Of a stretch of DNA of 64,000 nt, positions 1 through 7,784 are shown piece by piece. The translations under genes were made by a program, and so were the position numbers. Source of the DNA: Anaerotruncus rubiinfantis (GTDB taxonomy: Bacteria; Bacillota; Clostridia; Oscillospirales; Ruminococcaceae); NCBI RefSeq assembly GCF_900078395.1, contig NZ_FKLA01000009.1:1006614-1070613 (forward strand). The letters run 5' to 3'. How positions within the stretch are numbered: the first letter of the stretch is position 1; each line of letters starts with the position of its first letter. The notes beneath the pieces are model-generated. The model made no database searches. It was not told the DNA's origin and saw only the letters and a list, made by a program, of their open reading frames with translations.

Positions 1-1163
1 GCGATCAGCTTGTCAATCCGGCTGATTTGATCGGTGAACCGGCCGCCCAGGAAGTATTCGTTGGCGATCTTTTTCAGATGCTGGTGATAAAGTCCCCGGT
101 ATTCCTCCACCTCGAGCAATTTGGCCAGGATCGGGGATTTCTCCGCCGAAGTGCCGGAATAAGGGGTGTCGATGGGAAAATTGACCGCGTCCGATGCCGA
201 ATGGATCTGGTGCGCGCCGAACGAGAGATTGTAGTCCCACGGAAGCATCGAAAGCCGCCCATCCTGCTCATAGAGGTAATAGTTATGCTTGAGGTTGCTC
301 AGGTAGCTGTCCAGATTGACCAGGAAGACGTTCGCGGCAAAATACCGAAGCACTTCATCAACATCAATATACTGCGCCAAATCTTCGCCTTTGTCAAGAT
401 GTTCGAGTGCTTCGATCACGCGAATCTCATCTTCTTCACGCGTTTTAAAAACGGCGTTTTTGAAGATTGCGGAATAACTGTTGGGGTCATTGTCGGTGTA
501 GACAAGGTCATTTCCGCTTCCGCCGAGTCCGCTACCCCCGCCTTCGCTCTCCGGCTTGTAGAGCGCGCCGTAATCGCTTCCAAAACTACGCTCGGCAAAT
601 TCCTCCTCCAGAGGTTCGAGCGCCAGATACAGGCCGAAGGGCTCGCCGTTGAGGGTGATCTCAGCGTAGGTGAAGCAAGGGGAAGGCACCCCAATCCAGC
701 CGAGCAGATCGTAGGAGAGAAATTCCTTCATATAGGTTGCGTCTGCGTAAAGATTGTTGAGCACCAGTTTGGAAAGCCCCTGGCAGGTCTGGCCATCAAC
801 ATACTCGTCAAATTTGATCTTGAAGCTGTACCGGTCGGAATCCATGTTTGAAACACCGGTGAGGCTTGTGTTGCCTTTGGGACGGATCGCCGCGGAAGTA
901 TAAAGCGTGCCGTTCACGGTTACATCGCAGGCCGTATATTCTTCCGCGCGGGCGTTTTCGAGCATCGCCTCCCATTCGTTTGGGTCCATCCGGATATCCA
1001 CCGTCAGGATATCCTGCCCGAAAAGTTTTTCCACATAGGCGGGCTGGCCGGTGGAAAGCCGCTCTGTCATCTCCCGCGGCGCAAAAAACATCAGCAGCAC
1101 CAGCAGAACCGCCAGCGCCGTCACAGCCGCGGACAGGACCCAGAACCGTTTTTCGGTCATCAT
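1..1163 (-). CDS. CotH-family kinase-like surface protein (3' end outside window)
   Basis: The minus-strand frame is open from an ATG at 1163 (a second ATG follows at once) to the window edge, about 387 codons, so the C-terminus is missing. Residues about 8-29 form a membrane anchor or uncleaved signal; the rest is predicted outside the membrane. CotH hallmarks are visible: RPKGNTS at about 94-100, a long helical middle, NYYLY near 296-300 and PWDYN at about 310-314, where the aspartate would be the metal-binding residue of the kinase-like fold. A Gly/Ser-rich loop lies at about 207-220. CotH proteins are atypical protein kinases first known from spore coats; many clostridial relatives are cell-surface proteins of unknown substrate. 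It starts 11 bp after the DUF4956 gene and surely shares its transcript. Family assignment is firm; kinase activity here is inference. Confidence 0.88.
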   Translation of the reverse strand, partial: MMTEKRFWVLSAAVTALAVLLVLLMFFAPREMTERLSTGQPAYVEKLFGQDILTVDIRMDPNEWEAMLENARAEEYTACDVTVNGTLYTSAAIRPKGNTSLTGVSNMDSDRYSFKIKFDEYVDGQTCQGLSKLVLNNLYADATYMKEFLSYDLLGWIGVPSPCFTYAEITLNGEPFGLYLALEPLEEEFAERSFGSDYGALYKPESEGGGSGLGGSGNDLVYTDNDPNSYSAIFKNAVFKTREEDEIRVIEALEHLDKGEDLAQYIDVDEVLRYFAANVFLVNLDSYLSNLKHNYYLYEQDGRLSMLPWDYNLSFGAHQIHSASDAVNFPIDTPYSGTSAEKSPILAKLLEVEEYRGLYHQHLKKIANEYFLGGRFTDQISRIDKLI

Positions 1164-1173
1164 TGCGTCACCA

Positions 1174-1845
1174 TCAGGACATGTACTCGCCGTTGTAACT
1201 GACGAGTACGGCGCTGGTCACATTGGGCAGAGCGCTCAGCTCATTGACAAAATGGGTGGCCATCTGGCGAAGACGCACTTCCACAGTCAGTTCGATGCCG
1301 CCTGCCGAAACGGTTTTCGATTTGAGCAGGGACTTTTTCACCGCTTCATTGATAAAACGATTGACTTCGGCTTCCGCTTCATCATTTTCGCAGCTGACCA
1401 CCAGAATATAGGGGTTATCAGAACTTTTTTTATTGACAAAGAGCACGAGGATAAGCCCGATGAAGAGCGAGCCGAGCACCGCGAGCGGCAGAAGCCCCGC
1501 GCCGGTGACAATACCCGCGGAAATCGACCAGAAAAGGAAGGCGATATCCATAGGTTCCTTGATGGCCGTGCGGAAACGCACGATCGACAGCGCACCGACC
1601 ATACCGAGTGAAAGGATGACGTTTGAGGTGACCGCAAGGATGATGAGGGTGGTGATGAGGGTCATGGCCATCAGCGAGACGCCGAACGAGGCGGAATACA
1701 TCACGCCGTTGAAGGTCTTTCGGTAGACCGCGAAGATAAAAAGCCCGAGCGCGAAGGCAAGCAGCAAGGCCAATGACATGTCGAGGATCGAAAAAGAGGC
1801 GGTTTTTTCAAGAAAACTGGATTTAAAAATATCGTTGAAGGTCAT
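1174..1845 (-). CDS. DUF4956 domain membrane protein
   Basis: A 223-residue protein with an N-terminal membrane half and a soluble C-terminal half. Hydrophobic segments lie at about 22-42, 50-75, 80-95 and 110-135; the segment SIVRFRTAIKEPMD between the second and third is the most recognisable DUF4956 signature, and the tail from about 140 looks like a small alpha/beta cytoplasmic domain. Function is unknown. In many clostridia this family sits between a VTC-domain polyphosphate polymerase and a CotH-family protein, as it does here (33 bp after the former, 11 bp before the latter), which suggests that the three act together at the membrane. The ATG at 1845 follows a purine-rich stretch (AAAGGGG) at good distance. 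Confidence 0.85.
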   Translation of the reverse strand: MTFNDIFKSSFLEKTASFSILDMSLALLLAFALGLFIFAVYRKTFNGVMYSASFGVSLMAMTLITTLIILAVTSNVILSLGMVGALSIVRFRTAIKEPMDIAFLFWSISAGIVTGAGLLPLAVLGSLFIGLILVLFVNKKSSDNPYILVVSCENDEAEAEVNRFINEAVKKSLLKSKTVSAGGIELTVEVRLRQMATHFVNELSALPNVTSAVLVSYNGEYMS

Positions 1846-1877
1846 GGAAATCGACCCCTTTCTATTTTTTTACAGGC

Positions 1878-2567
1878 TCAAAGGTAACCGCCGGCGGCAC
1901 GGCAGGCGGCGTACTTGGAGAAAGCGGAGGATTGACGGTTGCGTTCCTGTACGATGCTGCCGATGAGATCGGGCAGGAAAGCGTCATATTTTACCTCGAG
2001 GATCATCGGGCTTTTCGCGAGGATGCAGGGAGCGTCCGGAAAAAGGAAATCCGCGCAGGAGAGCCCCATGCGGATCCGGCTGTCAACCGTGATCCGCACA
2101 TTTCCGGCCGGATAAAGGTAGGCTTCCCGATCGTAGACGACGGGCGTTTTGGGGCGCAGAAGCTGGCAGCGGATCTTGCGGTAAAGTTCCATCACCAGTT
2201 CGCGGCGGTCGCTTTGCATCCATTCGATGTCTCTGGAAAGAATGCGTCCGCACTCTTCCGGGGTGATGACGGCAGACTGCTTACAGCCCAGGCTGTTGTG
2301 TTTGCTCTTCTTTTCGAGCCGCAGAAAGGAGGTGTCGCTGTTATAATACCGGATACGGAACTTCTCCCGGTGGTTGACCCCATCCAGTTTTTCACGAAGC
2401 GCTTTGTTGTCAAGATTGTCGAAATAGAGGCTGTGCACCGTATAGGAGCCGTTCGGCCCGGCGTGGCGGTCACGGGCGGCAACCTGCCGCAGCCGCTGGC
2501 GCAGGGAAAGATAATCGGCATAATTGATATAATGCTTGTATTCGTGCCGAAAGTTTGGTTTGCACAC
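1878..2567 (-). CDS. VTC/polyphosphate polymerase domain protein
   Basis: A 229-residue protein that is essentially one VTC-type (CYTH-like tunnel) domain, the fold that makes polyphosphate from ATP in yeast Vtc4. The basic and acidic tunnel residues are recognisable in order: FRHEYKHYI near the start, HREKFRIRYYN, LRLEKKSKHN, the long basic strand with RITVDSRIR, and MILEVKYDAFLPD near the C-terminus. There is no membrane segment, so it would act in the cytoplasm, possibly docked to the DUF4956 protein encoded next. I chose the GTG at 2567 because AGGAG lies about 9 bases upstream. First gene of a three-gene unit. Family assignment is confident; whether it makes polyphosphate or modifies another phosphate acceptor is not known. 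Confidence 0.85.
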   Translation of the reverse strand: MCKPNFRHEYKHYINYADYLSLRQRLRQVAARDRHAGPNGSYTVHSLYFDNLDNKALREKLDGVNHREKFRIRYYNSDTSFLRLEKKSKHNSLGCKQSAVITPEECGRILSRDIEWMQSDRRELVMELYRKIRCQLLRPKTPVVYDREAYLYPAGNVRITVDSRIRMGLSCADFLFPDAPCILAKSPMILEVKYDAFLPDLIGSIVQERNRQSSAFSKYAACRAAGGYL

Positions 2568-2689
2568 GTTTCGTCACTCCTTTTCAGTTGATGCTTCTAT
2601 TTTCGCCGGTCTTTGTGACAAAATGGTGTGCGGATCGAGAAACAATTCTGAATATTTCCGGGGCGGTGTCATTTTCCGGAAAAACGGAG

Positions 2690-2731
2690 AAAAAGCGGGC
2701 GGCGCGACTCGGGAGAGATCGCACCGCCCGC
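2690..2731 (-). terminator. Rho-independent terminator of the glutamate dehydrogenase gene
   Basis: On the minus strand the arms GCGGGCGG (plus 2724-2731) and CCGCCCGC (plus 2695-2702) can pair around a 21-base loop and are followed by five T residues (plus 2690-2694). It lies about 80 bp beyond the gdh stop. A second bulged hairpin at 2748-2780, nearer the stop, lacks a T run. Confidence 0.6.
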
Positions 2732-2808
2732 TTGATAAGGGGCAGGGGGTTCCGGCGAAAGTGTGAAAAACACCGGAACCATGTATGAAAGGCAATTGCT
2801 CTGGATAA

Positions 2809-4077
2809 TCAGTTGGGGAAGATGCCGCGGATCTTCTTGGCGGCGACCAGGCGCTTGATGGCAACCATGTGCGCGCCCATGCGGAAGGTGGTATTCTTGC
2901 TCTCCTTGGCTTCGGCAACTTCCTTGAAGGCCCGGAGCATGATGCCCTCGAGCATCTCGTTGGTCTGGCTTTCGTCCCAGATCAGCCGCTGGATGTTCTG
3001 GACCCACTCGAAGTAGGAAACAACCACGCCGCCCGCGTTCGCCAGGATGTCCGGCACAACCGGAATGCCGCGTTTGTTCAGGATCTCGTCGCCCTCAACC
3101 GTCGTCGGGCCGTTCGCGCCTTCGACCACAAGCTTCGCCTTGACCGTGTCCGCGTTGTCGCCCGTGATCTGGTTCTGCAGCGCGCAGGGAACCAGCACGT
3201 CGCAGTCGCAGGCGATCAGCTCGGCGTTCGAAATCTTCCTGCAGCCAGGAGCGGTGTATCCCTCGAGGGTGTGGGAATCGCTTTCGGCAATGTATTTGCG
3301 CATCGCGGTGATGTCGAGCCCCTCGGGGTTGTAGTAGCCGCCCGAGATATCGCTGACCGCCACGATCTTGCGTCCGCAGTCATGCAGCAGCTGCGCGGCC
3401 ACGCCGCCCACGTTGCCCATGCCCTGTACTGCCACGCGTACGTCGCCTCCGTCGTGCATGCCCAGGTATTTGATCGCCTCGTTTACAATGATCATGACGC
3501 CCCGGCCGGTCGCTTCGCTTCTGCCCAGCGCGCCGCCGATCTCGATCGGCTTGCCCGTGACAACGCCAGGTACCGCCCGGCCGTTGAACATGCTGTAGGT
3601 GTCCATGATCCAGCCCATGATTTCGGCGTTGGTGTTGACGTCCGGAGCGGGAATGTCGCGTTCCGGTCCGATGATCGGCAGGATCATCGCGGTGTAGCGG
3701 CGGGTCAGGCGCTCAAGCTCCGCCTTCGAGAGTTTGCGGGGATCGACCTTGACCGCGCCCTTCGCGCCGCCGTAGGGGATGTTCACCACCGCGCACTTGA
3801 AGCTCATCCAGGCCGCCAGCGCCTTGACTTCGTCCATGTCCACTTCCTGATGGTACCGGATGCCGCCCTTGCACGGGCCGCGGGAACTGCTGTGCTGGAC
3901 ACGGTAGCCGTCGAAAACCTCCACCGATCCGTCGTCCATCTTGACCGGGATCGACACCTTCAGTTCCCGTTCCGGATGTTTGAGCGCGATGTAGTCATTT
4001 TCCTCCAGTCCCAGCATTTTTGCCGCTTCGTCCAGGACCTCCAGCATGTTTTCATATGGGTTATATGCTTTTGCCAT
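2809..4077 (-). CDS. gdhA: NAD-type glutamate dehydrogenase
   Basis: A 422-residue hexameric-type Glu/Leu/Phe/Val dehydrogenase, close in length to RocG/GudB. It interconverts glutamate with 2-oxoglutarate plus ammonium in the cytoplasm. Visible landmarks: KGGIRYH for substrate binding, the catalytic-lysine segment NIPYGGAKGAV, PAPDVNTN, the Rossmann motif in GMGNVGG, and the C-terminal NAGGVVVSYFEW. The length and the absence of an N-terminal extension favour the small catabolic type. The ATG at 4077 has GGAGGAG at ideal distance. It stands alone between its own promoter and terminator. Coenzyme preference is inferred from subfamily resemblance. In an amino-acid-fermenting anaerobe it would link amino acid breakdown to central metabolism. 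Confidence 0.95.
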   Translation of the reverse strand: MAKAYNPYENMLEVLDEAAKMLGLEENDYIALKHPERELKVSIPVKMDDGSVEVFDGYRVQHSSSRGPCKGGIRYHQEVDMDEVKALAAWMSFKCAVVNIPYGGAKGAVKVDPRKLSKAELERLTRRYTAMILPIIGPERDIPAPDVNTNAEIMGWIMDTYSMFNGRAVPGVVTGKPIEIGGALGRSEATGRGVMIIVNEAIKYLGMHDGGDVRVAVQGMGNVGGVAAQLLHDCGRKIVAVSDISGGYYNPEGLDITAMRKYIAESDSHTLEGYTAPGCRKISNAELIACDCDVLVPCALQNQITGDNADTVKAKLVVEGANGPTTVEGDEILNKRGIPVVPDILANAGGVVVSYFEWVQNIQRLIWDESQTNEMLEGIMLRAFKEVAEAKESKNTTFRMGAHMVAIKRLVAAKKIRGIFPN

Positions 4078-4207
4078 GACAAACTCCTCCTGATCTAAAT
4101 TCTTTTCCTTCTTTTGTGAAAGCAGGGACGCACCAGGCCGGAACCGTCCGCCGCTTTTATCGCCGCTTTTTTCGGAAAGGGGTGCCAGCCCCCGTTTCCA
4201 GTTCTCA

Positions 4208-4236
4208 TGCTAGCACACCTAAAACCCGGAATCAAA
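4208..4236 (-). promoter_or_regulatory. Promoter of gdhA
   Basis: On the minus strand TTGATT (plus 4231-4236) and TAGCAT (plus 4208-4213) are separated by exactly 17 bases, a good vegetative-type -35/-10 pair, giving a leader of about 120 bases before the gdhA ATG. The leader holds no obvious riboswitch. Confidence 0.5.
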
Positions 4237-4759
4237 CAGAATCCTTCCAAAATCCGAATTGCCGTTTGGGGTGGGATAAAAATATCTCATTTTGAAAATG
4301 AAATAACAATTTGATGAAAGAAATCCGTCTAAATAAGCCCTTCTGGATTCGCGGGATTTTGCTGGAAGGCTAAAAAACCAGCTGTTTATGCTGGATTGAA
4401 GCGCTTTTTTGCAAAAAAGATTTTGCAGGAATAACGGCGGAATAAATTGGGCGCGTGGCCGGGTACATATGGGAGCGGCAAAAAAAGAACGGGATTCCCC
4501 TGTCATAATCCTGCTGCCGCAAAGAACCTGCGGGATGAATAAACTGCTGCATAAATCGTACAGATCTGGAAAAAGCACAGGTGAAAATGAAGGAAAATAA
4601 TGCGCAATTGTAACGAATTTGTAAAATTCCTTAGGATTTTCACGGTTGTTCACAATTCGTGCAAGGAAACAAGGTAAAATGGCAACTGGCTGTAAAGAGC
4701 CTGTAATTTTCATGTGATGAGACCTGTGAAACCAACTGTATAAACCGGAGGAAATAACC
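4237..4759. other. Intergenic stretch upstream of the LTA-synthase-like gene
   Basis: This AT-richer stretch separates divergent gdhA and the LTA-synthase-like gene. It holds a short palindrome (TCATTTTGAAAATGA, about 4288-4302) and a TAAAAT at 4675-4680 that could be a -10 box without a convincing -35. Open frames on either strand (for example 4219-4929 minus and 4409-4600 plus) look non-coding: no ribosome site and low-complexity translations. I see no RNA gene. Confidence 0.4.
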
Positions 4760-6700
4760 GTGATAGATACCACTGCCAAGAGCCTGAAGTACACTCGAAC
4801 GGCGGAAAAGTCCCGTGTGTTTTCGCTCAATTTGGTCCTGCGGCTCGCAGCAACGCTGCTGATCCCGACCATTACCCTCTTTACCGTGGAATGGATCCAC
4901 CGGGGAACCCTTTCCGGGTTCTTCACCATTTTCGAAAAGCATCCCGAGAGCTTCCTGCTCGCGTGGCTGTTCCTGCTGCTCCTCTATATCGCGGTCAGCC
5001 GGCTCACCGGGCGTTATCCGCTCGCGACACTGACCGTCTGCCTGCTGGGCAATCTGCCCGCGGCTGTGACCTGGTTCAAACTTCAGCTGCGCGGTGAGCC
5101 GTTTCTGCCATGGGACATTTCCCAAGCGGCGGAAGCCTCGAACGTCATGGGCAAGGCAAACCTAGAGATGCAGCCCTCGATGGCCTGGACGATCGTGATA
5201 TTCGTGCTGTTGACCGCCATGAGCTTTTTTGTCCGCGCTCCGCGACGCAGCGAGGCTCCCCGTGCTTTTTGGAGGCGGATGGCGGCCGGTGCGGGCGCCA
5301 CGGCGGCGCTCGCGTTTGTGGTCTTTGGAATTTACCTGCGGCCCGTGGCAACCGAAAAGCTGAACATTATCCCTGACATGTGGATGCAGAACCGTTACTA
5401 CCGCAATTACGGCGTGATCACTGGCTTCATGTCGAACCTGCAGTCGCTCAATATCGCGAAGCCGGAAGGCTACAGCGCGGGCGCGGTCCAGTCGCTGAAA
5501 ACCCGGATAGAAACAAACAAACCGGACCGCCCGCTTTTCTTTGACAGTTATGCCGCCACGCTCGGCAAAAAAGAGAGGGAACCGAACATCATCTACATCA
5601 TGAACGAGGCGTTCTATGATGTGGAGGAACTGCCCGGCATCGTCTTTGACCAGCCGGTCACCCCAAATCTGCAGCGGATGAAAGAAACCGCCGCGACCGG
5701 AAAATCCTATTCCCCAAGCTTTGGCGGCGGCACCTGCGACGTGGAATTTGAGGCGCTGACCGGTTATTCGGTCGAACATCTGCCGGCGGGCTGCAAGCCC
5801 TATCAGCAGCACGTCACCCGCGACATGTTTGCGCTGCCTTCCTACCTCAAGGATCAGGGTTACCGCACCGTCGCGATTCACGGCTACTACCGCAAATACT
5901 GGAGCCGCGACAAGGCTTATCCGCATCTTGGCATCGACACCTTTATCGCGGCGGACGACTTCGTAAATCCGGAAAAGAAGCGAAGCCATTACTGGAAAGG
6001 TGGCCTCATTTCCGATGCGGAAATGGGCCGGATGATCATCGATCAGTTTGAAAATAAGGGCGAAGGGGAGAAGCTCTTCATCCACGCGGTGACCATGCAG
6101 AACCATTCGAGCTACAACGCGGAAAACTATCCGGAAGAGGAGCTTGTGAATATTGTGAGCGCGCCGGAGGGCATCTCGGAGGACACCCTATCCCAGCTGC
6201 GTGATTTCGCAACCGGCATCAGGGAAAACGACGCGATGCTCGGCACGTTGGTGGATTATTTCTCCCAGGTGGAGGAGCCGACCATCCTCGTTTTCTGGGG
6301 CGACCATTACAACACGGTCGGCAAAGGCTACGAGCTCTATGAAAAAACCGGATTCATTGAGCCGGGCGATACCAAATCCCCAAAGCTGCACGCCACGCCG
6401 CTGGTCATCTGGAGCAACTATTACCAGAAGCCGGTCGATATCGGCACCGTCGCTTCCTATAATATCACCCCGGTGATGATGGACCTCTACGGCATCAAAA
6501 AGCCGCCGATGTTCGATTTTCTCCTGCAGGAGATGAAGGTATTCCGCGCCCGCACCCGCGGCGTCACCATCAATCCAGACGGTTCCACCGCCCAGGAGAT
6601 GACCGCGGAGCAGGAACAGTGGTTCAACGACCACTGGCTGCTGCAATACGACCAGATGTTTGGCTCCGATTACCTGAATCAACCCGCCAAGCAAACATAA
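4760..6700 (+). CDS. LTA synthase family phosphoglycerol transferase
   Basis: A 646-residue membrane enzyme with about five hydrophobic segments in the first 195 residues (about 25-47, 63-80, 88-106, 140-157, 178-195) and a large extracellular sulfatase-fold domain. That domain has the LtaS-type landmarks: metal-ligand glutamate in NEAF (about E283), catalytic threonine in GGGTCDVEFE (about T325) and GDH (about 514-516). LtaS-type enzymes take glycerol phosphate from phosphatidylglycerol and polymerise it on a glycolipid anchor. The GTG at 4760 is preferred because GGAGGA lies 7 bases upstream. The converging neighbours encode a glycosyltransferase and a flippase-like protein, which would suit glycolipid-anchor supply. 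Family is firm; the exact polymer (type I lipoteichoic acid or another glycerol-phosphate decoration) is inference. Confidence 0.87.
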   Translation: MIDTTAKSLKYTRTAEKSRVFSLNLVLRLAATLLIPTITLFTVEWIHRGTLSGFFTIFEKHPESFLLAWLFLLLLYIAVSRLTGRYPLATLTVCLLGNLPAAVTWFKLQLRGEPFLPWDISQAAEASNVMGKANLEMQPSMAWTIVIFVLLTAMSFFVRAPRRSEAPRAFWRRMAAGAGATAALAFVVFGIYLRPVATEKLNIIPDMWMQNRYYRNYGVITGFMSNLQSLNIAKPEGYSAGAVQSLKTRIETNKPDRPLFFDSYAATLGKKEREPNIIYIMNEAFYDVEELPGIVFDQPVTPNLQRMKETAATGKSYSPSFGGGTCDVEFEALTGYSVEHLPAGCKPYQQHVTRDMFALPSYLKDQGYRTVAIHGYYRKYWSRDKAYPHLGIDTFIAADDFVNPEKKRSHYWKGGLISDAEMGRMIIDQFENKGEGEKLFIHAVTMQNHSSYNAENYPEEELVNIVSAPEGISEDTLSQLRDFATGIRENDAMLGTLVDYFSQVEEPTILVFWGDHYNTVGKGYELYEKTGFIEPGDTKSPKLHATPLVIWSNYYQKPVDIGTVASYNITPVMMDLYGIKKPPMFDFLLQEMKVFRARTRGVTINPDGSTAQEMTAEQEQWFNDHWLLQYDQMFGSDYLNQPAKQT

Positions 6701-6702
6701 AA

Positions 6703-6742
6703 AAAGAGAACCGGCCCCGTTTTTATGGGGCCGGTTCTCTTT
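6703..6742. terminator. Bidirectional terminator
   Basis: A perfect 16-bp inverted repeat (AAAGAGAACCGGCCCC at 6703-6718 and its complement at 6727-6742) with an 8-base loop lies between two convergent genes. It starts 3 bp after the LTA-synthase stop and ends 14 bp before the flippase stop, so it can serve both strands. Confidence 0.9.
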
Positions 6743-6755
6743 GGCCAGGCGCGGG

Positions 6756-7784
6756 TCAGGCGGCGTCACAGCCGCCGTGCCGCCCGGCGCCGGAGGTAAA
6801 ATTTGCGGTGAAAAGGGAACCCGCGCAGATTGGCAGGTAGAAGGTCGCGGCGCGCCAGAGCAGCACCGAGGCCGCCAGGAACCGTGCGGGGAAAAACATG
6901 GCGAAGAGCAGGTGAAAGCCGAGTTCGGCGCCGCCCGCCGCGCCGGGCAGCGGAATGAATGAGGTGAGGTTTAAAACAAACGCGCCGGCCGCGAGGATGG
7001 AAAAAGCAGGCGCGCCGGTGAGCCCGAATGAATGGTAGAGGACAAGCGGGATCAGAAAGAACACGGTGAGCTGCACGACGGTGAGCGCCGCCATCTGGAA
7101 GATGAGCGCCGCGTGGTGGCGCATCGCGGCAAAGCCCTCATAAAAACCGGCGAGCTCTTTTTCGAGCTGTTCGCGGGCACGGTCCGGGTCCTTGAGGACC
7201 CGCAGTTTCGTAAGCACTTGAACGCCCCAGAGGAGAAACCGCCGGGTCGCTTTCGGGAAGCAGCAGAGGGACAGAAGCCCCGCGATGACCGCGGCGTTCA
7301 CCCCGAAGCCCAGGAGCACCAGGAGGCCCAGCCCGCGCACCTGCGCCGAGAACATTTTGTAACGCAACAGGAGCGTGACGAGCGAATAGAGGGTGAGTAC
7401 GCTTTGATAGACGATGAATTTGATCATCAGCGCGCAGGAGGCGGTGCCAAACGGCACGCCGGATTTTACAAGATGATAGGCCTGCACCGGCTGGCCGCCG
7501 CTTGCAAATGGGGTGATGCAGTTAAAAAGCTGTCCGATCATGGAAGTTTGCAGGGTGCAGGCGAATTTCTGACCGGGGTGGAATTTCTGTACCGCCAGAT
7601 GCAGAATCTGTGATTCGAGCAGCCAGTAAGCGGCCATCAGGCCACAGGCCGCAATGAGCCAGGCCGGGCGCGCTGACCGCAGCGCGCTCCAGAGATTTGC
7701 GGCGCCGTCGGTTTTGAGCATATAGATAAATACCAGCGCGGAAAGGCCGATGATCACCAAAATATTGCGGGTTTGCTTTTTCAT
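6756..7784 (-). CDS. Flippase-like membrane protein (LPG synthase TM-region family)
   Basis: A 342-residue polytopic protein, with about seven to eight hydrophobic segments, of the lysylphosphatidylglycerol synthase transmembrane family (UPF0104). It has no catalytic C-terminal aminoacyl-transfer domain, so it is the stand-alone membrane portion often described as a flippase-like or glycolipid-export protein. I place the start at the ATG at 7784: the sequence MKKQTRN has an AGAGGG site upstream, and the ATG overlaps the stop of the glycosyltransferase gene (ATGA), a classic coupled pair. The overlap suggests that it handles the lipid product of that glycosyltransferase. Substrate is unknown. 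Confidence 0.8.
   Translation of the reverse strand: MKKQTRNILVIIGLSALVFIYMLKTDGAANLWSALRSARPAWLIAACGLMAAYWLLESQILHLAVQKFHPGQKFACTLQTSMIGQLFNCITPFASGGQPVQAYHLVKSGVPFGTASCALMIKFIVYQSVLTLYSLVTLLLRYKMFSAQVRGLGLLVLLGFGVNAAVIAGLLSLCCFPKATRRFLLWGVQVLTKLRVLKDPDRAREQLEKELAGFYEGFAAMRHHAALIFQMAALTVVQLTVFFLIPLVLYHSFGLTGAPAFSILAAGAFVLNLTSFIPLPGAAGGAELGFHLLFAMFFPARFLAASVLLWRAATFYLPICAGSLFTANFTSGAGRHGGCDAA

Noticed and set aside
2748..2780. Bulged hairpin GGTTCCGG...CCGGAACC after gdhA considered as its terminator
   Set aside because: No T run follows it on the minus strand; the stem at 2690-2731 does have one.
2869..4098. Plus-strand open frame of about 400 codons opposite gdhA
   Set aside because: Mirror frame of a highly conserved enzyme gene; its translation is rich in Ala/Val/Arg/His repeats and shows no domain.
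4219..4929. Minus-strand open frame covering the gap and the start of the LTA-synthase-like gene
   Set aside because: It overlaps a well-supported gene start, has no ribosome site and gives an improbable Ser/Phe/Arg-rich protein.
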